A DNA stretch of 64,000 bases from Gordonia terrae (GTDB lineage: Bacteria; Actinomycetota; Actinomycetes; Mycobacteriales; Mycobacteriaceae). Each line of letters starts with the position of its first letter. Position 1 is the first letter of the stretch. The stretch is taken from contig NZ_CP016594.1 of the NCBI RefSeq assembly GCF_001698225.1, forward strand, positions 868,001-932,000, given 5' to 3'. A model generated the notes under the pieces. The model was not told the origin of the DNA, did no database searches, and saw only the letters and a list, made by a program, of their open reading frames with translations. Shown one piece after another: positions 26,091 through 34,052 of the stretch. The position numbers were made by a program, and so were the translations under genes.

Positions 26091-26879
26091 TCAGTATTCG
26101 CGGGCGAACCCGAGGACCTTGTTCACGTAGTCCATCGAGTTGTTGTACCGCAGCACGGCAGTCACCAGTGAGGACGAGTCCCGCAGGTCGAGGTCTTCGT
26201 CGCACAAGTAGTTCGCGGTGGTCAGCGCGGCGTCGAAGATGTTCTGCGGGTCGGACTTTCCGTCGCCGTTGCCGTCGGCGGCGTACATCTTCCACGTCGA
26301 CGGCAGGAATTGCATCGGGCCGACCGCGCGGTCGTAGACCGGGTCGCCGTCGAGCTCGCCGCGGTCGGTGTCCCCGATGACCTGGTTGCCGGCGAGGGAA
26401 CCGTCGAGGCGCGGGCCGAAGATCGCGCTGCGCAGCACCCCGTCGGGGTTCACGTTGCCCTGGTCGGCGTGATGGGACTCGACGCGACCGATCCCGGCGA
26501 TGACCTTCCAGTCGATCCCGCAGCGTGGATGAGTGCTCGTGACGGCCTTCGCAGCGGACTCATAGGCGTCGTAGTTGGTCACCGGCACCGCGCCGGTCGT
26601 CACGCTGGCCGGGCGGACCGGTGGCGGCGGGGGAGTCGGAGCGATCGGGTGTGCCCGGACGGCCGGCGTCACCGACGGGGGCGCGGTGGTGGCCTCGGCC
26701 GCGGGCTGGGGTGCCGACACCGGCGTCGGCGCCAACGTGTGACCGGAGAGCTCGGCCCCGGCCGTGGCCGCGCCGGCGAGAACGCCCACCGGCAGGAGGG
26801 CGGTGGCCCACAACGGTGTGCGTGACCTCTTCCGTGGCTTGGAGTGCTTACCCAAAACTGATCGACCTCGCGTGTACAT
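26091..26879 (-). CDS. Lytic murein transglycosylase (membrane-anchored)
   Basis: 262 aa from the ATG at 26879. The basic N-terminus KHSKPRKRSR is followed by one membrane helix (about 23-42), then a Pro/Thr/Ala-rich linker (about 48-98) that would span the inner wall. The catalytic domain (about 100-262) has the lysozyme-like pattern: Glu134 in GRVESHHADQG, GVLRSAIFGPRLDG, and the family motif GPMQFLPSTW, then YAADGNGDGKSDPQNIFDAA. It should cleave the glycan between MurNAc and GlcNAc with anhydro-sugar formation. Close relatives exist in mycobacteria (Rv1230c-type, from memory). It ends 3 bp from the tandem repeat array. Confidence 0.88.
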   Translation of the reverse strand: MYTRGRSVLGKHSKPRKRSRTPLWATALLPVGVLAGAATAGAELSGHTLAPTPVSAPQPAAEATTAPPSVTPAVRAHPIAPTPPPPPVRPASVTTGAVPVTNYDAYESAAKAVTSTHPRCGIDWKVIAGIGRVESHHADQGNVNPDGVLRSAIFGPRLDGSLAGNQVIGDTDRGELDGDPVYDRAVGPMQFLPSTWKMYAADGNGDGKSDPQNIFDAALTTANYLCDEDLDLRDSSSLVTAVLRYNNSMDYVNKVLGFAREY

Positions 26880-27001
26880 CTCGTGGTTCGTGCTTGCGGA
26901 ACCGAGCCGACCGTACACGCGGCCGTGAGCAAAGCGTTACCTTGTCGTGATCAATTCAGGTCTGGACTCGTCGGCACGTTAGTGTCGTCGCAGGTGAGCG
27001 A

Positions 27002-27036
27002 TGGGCCGAAAGTCCTCTGTGAGACGGCCCACAGAG
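27002..27036 (-). terminator. Competing hairpins downstream of the propeller gene
   Basis: Two mutually exclusive stems overlap: ctctgtg/cacagag (27015-27021, 27030-27036) and tgggccg/cggccca (27002-27008, 27025-27031). They begin 35 bp past the stop of the gene ending at 27071. Terminator is the simplest reading, but no T-run follows. Confidence 0.4.
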
Positions 27037-27070
27037 ACGGTTGACGATGCAAGGATCGGGGCAGCGGCGG

Positions 27071-28381
27071 TCAGTTCGGCCGCAGCACCGACAACGTGCT
27101 GCCCTCGCTGACGGCGATGTATCCGTCGACGACCCGGACGAGACCGGGAGACGACAGACCGCGCTCCCAGGCGGCGGTGTTGGCCGGGGTGAGTCCGGTC
27201 AGTACTCCCTGATTGACGAGGACCATGGTGGTGCCGCTGGAACCGACGCACCGCGGGTTGGCGAGGATCGGCTGTTGCGGACCGGGCGGCGGCCCGCTGC
27301 CGACGTGCGTGCCGTCGGCGAGTGCATACGTCGTGCGCGAACCGTCGAGGCGGCCGAAGTTGACGAGGGAGCCGCACGCGACGGCATTGGCCTTGGACAG
27401 TTCGCCGTCGCGGATCTGCCACAGCGCGCCCGGGCGCGCCGGATCGCGTACCTCGTACTGGCCCTCCGCGGCGAACACCCGGTTCGCGGCGTTGAGGACG
27501 GGCAGGGTCGACGGCCCCGGCAGCACGCGCAGGCCGTCGGCCTCGGCGACCGGATCGGCGTCGACCCGCCCGTTCACGGTCGCGTAGGTGACGACCTTCT
27601 CCTCGCCGTACGCCTGATGGTCGACGGTCACGCCATTCGGGTAGAGCCTGATGGAGCACTGGTCGCAGCCGATGCGGTCCTCCCCGGTGGCCGGGTTGAC
27701 CAGATGCTGACTGGCGTCGGCGGTCTTGATGATCACGATGTCGCCGGTGACGTCGATGCCGACGATCGGCGCCGCGAACGTCCGCGCCCAGATGCTCTTG
27801 CCGGCCGGGGTGTTGAGCGTGACCTGGTGCCCGACCCGGTTGACACGCAGGAAGTTGGTGCCGAGCCCCTCGACGGCCTTGGTGTCGAGGTACTCCGCCG
27901 TGCGGGTCGGGAGCCCGGCGTCGTCGACGAGGTAGAAACCGTCCTCGAGCGGGGTGCCCAGCTGTACCGCGCAACCGACCTGGCCCGCCTCGTTGACCGC
28001 GCAGTCGCCCTGCCCCGCGTTGATCGGGTTGTCCCACAGCAATTTTCCGGTACGGCGGTCGACCATCACGAACGAGCGTCCCAATCCGGACGGGTACGTG
28101 ATGAGCCACCCCTCGTCGGAGGTGTCGGCGATCTCGATGGTGACCTCGCCGGAGTAGTCGGGCAGGTCCTCCTGGCCGACGATCGTCCACGCCGTTCCCG
28201 GTTCGCGTTCGTATCCGCGCAGCTCTCCGTACGCGTACTCGCCGTCGTCGGTTCGGGCGTCGCCGCTCGCGAGCACCACGCCGCCGGTCAGGACCAGCGC
28301 GGCGCACAGGACGACGACGATGGTCCCGATGCCGAACGGCAGACGCGCGGACAGGGCCCGGACGCGAGAGCGAGAGGACAT
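27071..28381 (-). CDS. Membrane-anchored beta-propeller (PQQ-like) protein
   Basis: 436 aa from the ATG at 28381 (a TTG two codons upstream is less likely). One membrane helix, about residues 15-38, anchors a large extracytoplasmic domain. Repeating blade-like segments are visible: VDRRTGKLLWDNPI, LNTPAGKSIWARTFAAPIVG, LVNPATGEDRIGC, LPVLNAANRVFAAEGQYEVR and TPANTAAWERGLSS. They have the [GS]K.LW pattern of PQQ-type propellers but no cofactor site. Cysteines are few and paired (GDCAV/GCAV; GCDQC), suggesting disulfides. Function unknown; a structural or sensing role at the cell surface is possible. No partner is adjacent except the divergent small membrane protein. Confidence 0.7.
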   Translation of the reverse strand: MSSRSRVRALSARLPFGIGTIVVVLCAALVLTGGVVLASGDARTDDGEYAYGELRGYEREPGTAWTIVGQEDLPDYSGEVTIEIADTSDEGWLITYPSGLGRSFVMVDRRTGKLLWDNPINAGQGDCAVNEAGQVGCAVQLGTPLEDGFYLVDDAGLPTRTAEYLDTKAVEGLGTNFLRVNRVGHQVTLNTPAGKSIWARTFAAPIVGIDVTGDIVIIKTADASQHLVNPATGEDRIGCDQCSIRLYPNGVTVDHQAYGEEKVVTYATVNGRVDADPVAEADGLRVLPGPSTLPVLNAANRVFAAEGQYEVRDPARPGALWQIRDGELSKANAVACGSLVNFGRLDGSRTTYALADGTHVGSGPPPGPQQPILANPRCVGSSGTTMVLVNQGVLTGLTPANTAAWERGLSSPGLVRVVDGYIAVSEGSTLSVLRPN

Positions 28382-28396
28382 GGACAAGAGTCAACC

Positions 28397-28972
28397 ATGA
28401 CGGTGGTGGCCGCTCCGGAGTCGGGAGTCCGACGTCGGAGCAGGAAATCCGTCGGTCCGGTCATGGTTTTCCGGCGTGTGACGCGCTGGACTGTTCCCAT
28501 GGACGTGGTGCGCGACGTGATGGTGACCCTGGCGATCGTGACCACCGGACTCAGCGCCGGTGTGCTGGCGGGATTCGGCTATGCCGTGATCCCCGGTCTG
28601 ACCCGGGCCGGTGCCGACGTGGCGGTCGCGGGGATGCAGCGGATGAACAGTGCCATCCTCAACCCCGTCTTCGCGGTGATCTTCGGCGGCGGCGTGGTGT
28701 TCGGGGCTCTGACCGTCTGGGCCGGCTGGGGATCGGGCCTTCGCTGGTGGGCCCTCGCCGCGACGATCCTCACCGCACTCGGCGTCGTCATCACGGTGGC
28801 CGTCAACGTCCCCGCCAACGACCGCCTCGACGCTGCCGGTGCGGTTCGCGGTGACGAGGCGGTGCAGGTCTGGTCGCGGTTCACGGCCGTCTGGGTGTCG
28901 TGGAACATCGTGCGTTCCGTGCTGACCACCGCCGCCGTGGTGGTGTTGGTCGTCGGGGTACTCGTGGGGTGA
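28397..28972 (+). CDS. DUF1772 (anthrone oxygenase-like) membrane protein
   Basis: 191 aa if started at the ATG 28397. That leaves only 15 bp to the divergent gene, so the later ATGs at 28463 or 28499 may be right; the first 34 residues look non-conserved. Four membrane helices and the DUF1772 pattern are present: TTGLSAGVLAGFGYAVIPGL, AGMQRMNSAILNPVF, VNVPANDRL, and WSRFTAVWVSWNIVRS. The NVPxNxxL and W..WN..R motifs are typical. A few relatives act in aromatic polyketide oxidation, but most have no known activity. Its stop lies 1 bp from the convergent VOC gene. Confidence 0.8.
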   Translation: MTVVAAPESGVRRRSRKSVGPVMVFRRVTRWTVPMDVVRDVMVTLAIVTTGLSAGVLAGFGYAVIPGLTRAGADVAVAGMQRMNSAILNPVFAVIFGGGVVFGALTVWAGWGSGLRWWALAATILTALGVVITVAVNVPANDRLDAAGAVRGDEAVQVWSRFTAVWVSWNIVRSVLTTAAVVVLVVGVLVG

Positions 28973-28973
28973 C

Positions 28974-30305
28974 TCAGAACAACTGCCCGAGGTAGAACTG
29001 TGCGCCCTGGTCGTCGGTGCAGCGCGCCGAGATGCCGTACGGTGCGGTGTTCGGTTCCTCGAGCACCGTGCCGCCGGCGGCACGGACGCGCTCGACCGCG
29101 GCGACCACGTCCTCGGTCGTCCACATCGGCACCGCCACCGAGCTCTCTGCGCCACCGGCGAGACCGACCTGCGGCCGGGAGTCGTCCACTTCCCAGCCGT
29201 CGTCGATGCGTCCGCCGTGGAATGTCCAGCCGAGCACCGACCCGTAGAACGCGCGGAAGCGGCCGCTGTCGGGAGTCAGCACCGTCAGATAGGTCATGGC
29301 CCCGGGATCGCGCGGGTGTGTCTGCGGCCGGACGTCGCCGGGCTCGGGGGCGTAGACCGCGAAGCGGACGCCCTGGTCGTCGACGGCGTCGACGACGCGG
29401 TGACCGTCGGGACTGGCGCCGAACTCACCCTGTCCGCCTGCCGCGACGATGCGCCCATGGGCCGCGTCGAGGTCGTCGACGGCATACGCGCAGAACATCG
29501 TCGGCGCACCGTCGGTCTCGAAGACGCCGAGTCGGTGGCCCACGTTGGTGACGCGCCTTCCCTCGACGTCGAACTCCCAGCCGAGGACGGCGCCGTAGAA
29601 GCGCCGGGCGCGGGCGGCGTCGGGCGTGTTGAGGGACATGTAACCGATGTCGCCCTGGTGGACCGTTTCGGCGGTCGTGATCTTCGACGGTCCGCTCAGC
29701 ATCCACCGGTGTCCGAACGGATCGACGATGACCGCCGTGCGGGTGCCGTGGGCCTCGTACGGTTCGCGGGTGACCGCGGCCCCGGCGCGGGCGGCCGTCG
29801 AGACCGCGTCATCGGTGTCGTCGACGGCGACCATCAGGCTGACCGACACCTGCCCGGGTGCGGGCGCCCGGAGTCCGAGGTCGGGGAACTCGGCGGCGAG
29901 ATAGATTGCACCCCCGCCCAACTCGAGTTCGGCATGACCGATCACGCCGTCCGACATCACGATCGGCTCGCCGCGCAGCCGGGCGCCGAGCGCCTCGACG
30001 TACCAGTCGATCGCGGCCTGCGGTTCGGCGACGACGAGATAGGGGAGGGCGCCGGGACGTTCGACGGTCGGTTCCGTCTCGACCCCGGTACCGGCCGACG
30101 TGGTCTCGGGTACGTCGAGTTGTGTTGCGGTGGCCATGACGACTCCTTCGGGTAGTGTCACCCCGCGCTCGAGGCGATCACGCAGCGCATCGGCGAAATC
30201 GCGGTCGGGACGGACCGGATCGTCGAAGCCCGGGGTGCTCGCCGCGTTCAGGACGTGCAGCGGATCTCGTGTCGCGTCGAAACGCGAGCTGTTCCGGGTA
30301 CTCAT
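28974..30305 (-). CDS. Three-domain VOC (glyoxalase-fold) protein coupled to an ECF sigma factor
   Basis: 443 aa. The start codon overlaps the sigma-factor stop (ATGA), so the two are translated together. A short N-terminal segment (about 1-60: DPLHVLNAASTPGFDDPVRP, then DRDFADALRDRLERGVTLP) resembles a motif I recall from other proteins encoded beside ECF sigma factors. Three VOC modules follow: about 70-185 (LPYLVVAEPQAAIDWYVEAL), 190-310 (GYMSLNTPDAARARRFYGAV) and 320-443 (AMTYLTVLTPDSGRFRAFYG). The metal-ligand pattern is not obvious in all three. It may bind a small molecule and modulate the sigma factor, or be an enzyme under its control. Neither is shown by sequence. Confidence 0.8.
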   Translation of the reverse strand: MSTRNSSRFDATRDPLHVLNAASTPGFDDPVRPDRDFADALRDRLERGVTLPEGVVMATATQLDVPETTSAGTGVETEPTVERPGALPYLVVAEPQAAIDWYVEALGARLRGEPIVMSDGVIGHAELELGGGAIYLAAEFPDLGLRAPAPGQVSVSLMVAVDDTDDAVSTAARAGAAVTREPYEAHGTRTAVIVDPFGHRWMLSGPSKITTAETVHQGDIGYMSLNTPDAARARRFYGAVLGWEFDVEGRRVTNVGHRLGVFETDGAPTMFCAYAVDDLDAAHGRIVAAGGQGEFGASPDGHRVVDAVDDQGVRFAVYAPEPGDVRPQTHPRDPGAMTYLTVLTPDSGRFRAFYGSVLGWTFHGGRIDDGWEVDDSRPQVGLAGGAESSVAVPMWTTEDVVAAVERVRAAGGTVLEEPNTAPYGISARCTDDQGAQFYLGQLF

Positions 30306-30841
30306 GCGTGACCTCCTCTCCCGCTGGGCTGGGGTTGTGTCTCGGGATAGGCGGCACGGAACGCGCGCTTGGCCCTGGTGAGAAGCGCCTCGGTCGCGCC
30401 GACCGTGCGGCCCAGGATCTCCGCGCACTCACCGACGGGGAGATCGTCGACGTAGCGCAGGGTCAGGACCGATCGATGGACCGGCGACAGCTGGCCGAGA
30501 GTGTGGTGGGCGACCATCCGGTCGAGTTCGGTGTCCCAGGGGTCGTCGCCGCGTTCGGGTAGGTTGTCGACGGGCTCTGGGGTGCGCTGGGCGCGTCGCC
30601 AGTGGTCGGCGAGCTTGTGCCGGGCGATCCCGATCAGCCACGGGGTGGTCGGTTCGGTCTCCCGGCGTCGTCGGACCGAGTCCATCGCGGCCAGAAAGGT
30701 CTCCGACGTGACGTCTTCGGCGGTTCGACGATCCGTGCAGCGGCGCACGACGAAGCCGTACACCTCCGGCAGTGCCTGGTCGTAGACGGCCAGCAATCCC
30801 TCTGGTCCCCGGGCCGACGAACCCGGTTGGTCGCTGCTCAC
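30302..30841 (-). CDS. ECF RNA polymerase sigma factor
   Basis: 179 aa from a GTG at 30841; an in-frame GTG at 30865 would add eight residues. Region 2: LPEVYGFVVRRC, AEDVTSETFLAAMDSVRRRR, TTPWLIGIARHKLADHWRR. Region 4: LSPVHRSVLTLRYVDDLPVG, ECAEILGRTVGATEALLTRA. No anti-sigma factor with a zinc or membrane motif is adjacent; instead the VOC protein overlaps its stop. The segment downstream of region 4 is short, so this is not a SigJ-type long ECF factor. Target promoters are not evident in the window. Confidence 0.9.
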   Translation of the reverse strand: MSSDQPGSSARGPEGLLAVYDQALPEVYGFVVRRCTDRRTAEDVTSETFLAAMDSVRRRRETEPTTPWLIGIARHKLADHWRRAQRTPEPVDNLPERGDDPWDTELDRMVAHHTLGQLSPVHRSVLTLRYVDDLPVGECAEILGRTVGATEALLTRAKRAFRAAYPETQPQPSGRGGHA

Positions 30842-30928
30842 ATCTCTATCGTCGCGGCCCGGCACCGAAATCCGACGCCGGTGGCGGAAATTCTTTCGAC
30901 CGCTCGACTTCGAGCACCGTCCCGACGG

Positions 30929-31813
30929 TCAGGGCGAGGTGAGATCGCCGACGGTGAGCTCGGCGATCTGGTCGGCGAGGGCCACCGGCTGATCGAGGGA
31001 CACGAAGGTCCGCGCGTCGGGAACCTCGACGAATTGCGCGCGGCCGGGGAAGGCCGCGGCCAGCCGACGTCCGTGCGCCGGGGTGAAGCATCGGTCGTCG
31101 CGCCCCCAGACCAGGCGGACCGGGAGGTCGACACCCGACATCCGCGGGGTGATCTCCGCCAGTTCGGCCGGACTGATGCCTCGCAGGAATGCGATGAAGT
31201 CGTCGCGGATGCGTTCGTCGGTCTGTAGCGGCTCGAACACCGAGCCGGTGAGTTCCGGATCGGGATCGTTCAGCAGCAGACCGACCCCCAGTGCCGAATG
31301 GCGCAACGCGCGCAGTCGCATCGCGACGGCCAGGGGCTTCAGCAGCACCCGATTCCTCATCAGCGCGAAGTACAGGCGGAACGGCTGCGGCGGGAAGAGA
31401 TCGAACGCATCGCAGTTCGTGAACACCAGCCGGCTGACGAATCGTGGGTCGTCGTCGAGGGCGAACTGGGTGATGGCGCCGCCGGAGTCGTTGGCCACGA
31501 GGGTGGCGGGGGACAGGTCGAAGCGGGCGACGAACTCACGTAGGAGCCGGCTCATCCCGCGCGGTGACCGGTCCGCTCCGGGCCCGAGCGGAAGGTGATG
31601 AGACCCCAGGGGCATGAGGGGGACGAAGCACCTGAATCCGCGTTCGGCGAGCAGGAGTGCGGTCGGTTCCCACAGCCGATGGTCGACGACGGCACCGTGG
31701 ACGAAGACGACGGGCGGGTGCCCGGAGTCGGCGGGTCCGTAGGTGGCGTACTCGATGACGCCGGACGGCAGCTCGACGGTCGGCAACTCGGAGGCCGGCA
31801 GTGCAGTTGTCAT
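30929..31813 (-). CDS. Alpha/beta hydrolase with atypical catalytic residues
   Basis: 294 aa from the ATG at 31813. The alpha/beta hydrolase fold is clear: VVFVHGAVVDHRLWEP (oxyanion HG), nucleophile elbow LVANDSGGAITQFAL, and the acid strand LVWGRDDRCFTPAHGRRLA. The elbow has Asp where serine hydrolases have Ser, as in haloalkane dehalogenases. At the place of the catalytic His the sequence reads PDARTFVSLDQP, with no His. It may belong to a non-hydrolytic or altered-mechanism subfamily. It is divergent from a TetR gene with a long palindrome between, so induction by its substrate is likely. Confidence 0.8.
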   Translation of the reverse strand: MTTALPASELPTVELPSGVIEYATYGPADSGHPPVVFVHGAVVDHRLWEPTALLLAERGFRCFVPLMPLGSHHLPLGPGADRSPRGMSRLLREFVARFDLSPATLVANDSGGAITQFALDDDPRFVSRLVFTNCDAFDLFPPQPFRLYFALMRNRVLLKPLAVAMRLRALRHSALGVGLLLNDPDPELTGSVFEPLQTDERIRDDFIAFLRGISPAELAEITPRMSGVDLPVRLVWGRDDRCFTPAHGRRLAAAFPGRAQFVEVPDARTFVSLDQPVALADQIAELTVGDLTSP

Positions 31814-31839
31814 GGCGAGGCCCGCTTCTCGTAGACTCG

Positions 31840-31870
31840 GTAACTTACGAACACTGAGTACGAAAGTTAC
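31840..31870. promoter_or_regulatory. TetR operator candidate between hydrolase and tetR
   Basis: Arms gtaactt (31840-31846) and aagttac (31864-31870), with further inner symmetry (acga/tacga), centred at 31855. It fills the centre of the 68-bp divergent gap and starts 11 bp before the TetR ATG, a position that would block both promoters. Confidence 0.75.
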
Positions 31871-31881
31871 GTGCAAACTGT

Positions 31882-32484
31882 ATGAAAGTCAATCGTCGTA
31901 CCCAGGCGGAGCGGACCGCGGCCACCCGCGCGGCGCTCATCGCCGCCGGACGCAAGCTCTTCGGCGAGCGCGGCTTCGCCGACGTCGGGACCCAGGAGAT
32001 CGTCGCCGAAGCCGGCGTCACGCGCGGTGCGCTCTATCACCAGTTCGACGACAAGAAGGGCCTGTTCGTCGCCGTCTACGACGACGTGGAGCAGTCGATC
32101 GTGGCGCAGATCGCCGAGGCGGTGGGTGACCGCGCCGGCGAGGATCCGCTCGCCGCACTGAAGGCGGGTATGCGCCTCTTCCTGCGGCTGTGCACCGAGC
32201 CGGAGGTGCACCGCATCACCCTCGTCGAGGCGCCGTCGGTGCTGGGCTGGAGTGAATGGCGGGCGCGCGGTGAGGAATTCGGATTCGCGCTGGTCGAGGG
32301 GCTGATCGCGGCGGCGATCGCGACGGGCCAGGCCGTCGAGCAGCCCACCCGCCCGCTGGCCCATGTCGCGATCGGCGCGCTCGACGAGGCGGCGCTCTTC
32401 GTCGCCGCGGCCGACGACCGCGAGGCCGCCACCGAGCAGGTCGCCGCGGTCCTCGAGCGGATCGTCGACTCGTTCGCGACCTAG
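31882..32484 (+). CDS. TetR-family regulator, probably of the divergent hydrolase
   Basis: 200 aa. HTH: RAALIAAGRKLFGERGFAD, VGTQEIVAEAGVTRGALYHQ, FDDKKGLFVAVYDDVE, a textbook TetR N-terminus. The C-terminal domain (about 75-200) is helical with GMRLFLRLCTEPEVHRITLV. Its own operator candidate lies directly upstream. It converges on the choline dehydrogenase gene with 2 bp between stops; although BetI is also a TetR protein, gene orientation makes the hydrolase the more likely target. Confidence 0.9.
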   Translation: MKVNRRTQAERTAATRAALIAAGRKLFGERGFADVGTQEIVAEAGVTRGALYHQFDDKKGLFVAVYDDVEQSIVAQIAEAVGDRAGEDPLAALKAGMRLFLRLCTEPEVHRITLVEAPSVLGWSEWRARGEEFGFALVEGLIAAAIATGQAVEQPTRPLAHVAIGALDEAALFVAAADDREAATEQVAAVLERIVDSFAT

Positions 32485-32486
32485 TC

Positions 32487-34052
32487 TCAGATCTCCGCGC
32501 GCATCAGCTCGGCACAGCGTTCACCGACGAGCATCACGGTGAGGTTCGGGTTCACCGTCGTGTGCTCGGGGAACACCGATGCATCGGCGACCCGCAGGCC
32601 TGCAACACCTTTCACACGCAGTTCGGGGTCCAGCGGTGACAGCTCGTCGTCGGGCGGACCCATCCGCACGGTGCCCACCGGGTGGTAGACGGTGTTGTGG
32701 GTGCGGGTGATGTAGTCGGCCAGTTCGGCGTCACTCGTGGTGTCGGGGCCCGGATACAACTCGCGCGCAATCCAATTCGCCAGTGGTGCGGCGGCAGCGA
32801 TCTCGCGAGCCTTCCGCAGGCCAGCGATCATGATCCGCATGTCGTAGCCCTCGACGTCGGTGAAGTACCGGGGGTCCACGCGCGGCTTGTCGCGGAAGTC
32901 GCGGGAGCGCAACGCAACCGTGCCCCGTGACCGGGCGTGCGTCACATTCGGTGTCAGGCAGAAGGTGTTGTCGCTGGTCGGATAACCCTGACGCAGTGTG
33001 TGCATGTCGAACGGCACGCTGCCATAGTGCATCATCAGATCCGGCCGAGCGAGGCCCTCATCGATGGTGGTGAAGATGCCCGCCTCCCACCACTGGGTCG
33101 ACTCGCGGATCATCGGCTTCGTGGTCTCGAATCCGATCACCCCCTCGGGGTGGTCCTGGAGGTGTTCACCGACCCCCGGTGCGTCGACGAGGGCCTCGAT
33201 CTCGTGCTCGCGGAGGTCGTCGGCCGGACCGATCCCGGAGAGCATCAACAACTTCGGCGAGTCGATCGCGCCCGCCGAGACGATCACCTCGCGCCGGGCC
33301 TCGATCCGTGTCGTGCGACCGAACGCGTTGTCGGTGATGTCCACGCCCACGGCGCGCAGCTCGCCGTCGACCCTCTCGATCACCACCCGCTTGGCCCACG
33401 ACCCGGTACGGACGGTGAGATTCGGCCGATCGAGGTGCGGGTGCAGGTAGCTGACCGATGACGAAGCGCGTACCCCGTCGGGTCGGCGATTGATCTGGAA
33501 GAAGTTGGCTCCGTTGACGACCGTCGTACCGCTGTTGAACTCGGCGCGGGGGATGCCGACCGCCTCGCAGGCGTCGAGCACGGCGACGCCGCACGGGTCG
33601 TTCGGCGGCACCGTCATGAGGTGGACGGGACCGCTGCGACCGTGATGTGCGCCCGGTGCGTCGTTGGTCTCGATCTGCGGATACAGCCGATACAACTCCT
33701 CGGAACCCCATCCTGCGCAGCCGAAGTCGCGTTCCCAGGAATCGAGGTCCTCGCGCGGCGCCCAGAAGGCGATGCAACTGTTGTGCGAACTGCACCCGCC
33801 GAGGACCTTGGCCCGGGCGTGGCGCATGAAGTCGTTGCCGTTCTCCTGCGGTTCGATGGGATAGTCCCAGTCGTAACCGGATTCGAGGAGTTCCATCCAC
33901 CGGTCGAGCCGGAGGATCGCATCGTCGCCGACATCGGACGGCCCCGCTTCCAGTAGGCACACCGTGACCGAGGGGTCTTCGGACAACCGCGACGCCACCA
34001 CGGCGCCCCCGGAGCCGCCGCCGACGACCACGTAGTCGTAGGTCTCGCTCAC
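32487..34052 (-). CDS. betA: GMC-family choline dehydrogenase
   Basis: 521 aa flavoprotein, GTG start overlapping the stop of the aldehyde dehydrogenase gene (GTGA). FAD-binding GxGxxG: YVVVGGGSGGAVVASRL. GMC signatures: ARAKVLGGCSSHNSCIAFW and SAGAIDSPKLLMLSGIGPAD. Active-site His in NTVYHPVGTVRMG and the C-terminal PNLTVMLVGERCAELM. It oxidises choline to betaine aldehyde; GMC enzymes vary in alcohol substrate, and the choline assignment rests on the transporter and aldehyde dehydrogenase next to it. Third gene of a betT-betB-betA operon. Confidence 0.85.
   Translation of the reverse strand: MSETYDYVVVGGGSGGAVVASRLSEDPSVTVCLLEAGPSDVGDDAILRLDRWMELLESGYDWDYPIEPQENGNDFMRHARAKVLGGCSSHNSCIAFWAPREDLDSWERDFGCAGWGSEELYRLYPQIETNDAPGAHHGRSGPVHLMTVPPNDPCGVAVLDACEAVGIPRAEFNSGTTVVNGANFFQINRRPDGVRASSSVSYLHPHLDRPNLTVRTGSWAKRVVIERVDGELRAVGVDITDNAFGRTTRIEARREVIVSAGAIDSPKLLMLSGIGPADDLREHEIEALVDAPGVGEHLQDHPEGVIGFETTKPMIRESTQWWEAGIFTTIDEGLARPDLMMHYGSVPFDMHTLRQGYPTSDNTFCLTPNVTHARSRGTVALRSRDFRDKPRVDPRYFTDVEGYDMRIMIAGLRKAREIAAAAPLANWIARELYPGPDTTSDAELADYITRTHNTVYHPVGTVRMGPPDDELSPLDPELRVKGVAGLRVADASVFPEHTTVNPNLTVMLVGERCAELMRAEI

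Noticed and set aside
25507..26380. Coding frames through the tandem repeat (Ala-Pro-Gln-Gly repeats)
   Set aside because: They exist only because the repeat unit is 40 bp and stop-free in part; they shift frame between 39- and 40-bp units and have no ribosome site.
26880..27070. c-di-AMP (ydaO-type) riboswitch upstream of the lytic transglycosylase
   Set aside because: Wall hydrolase genes in actinobacteria often have one, but the conserved core sequences are not seen on the minus strand here; only two short competing hairpins are present.
31882..32484. TetR as BetI, regulator of the bet operon
   Set aside because: It converges with betA and has its operator in the hydrolase promoter; no similar palindrome is seen upstream of betT.
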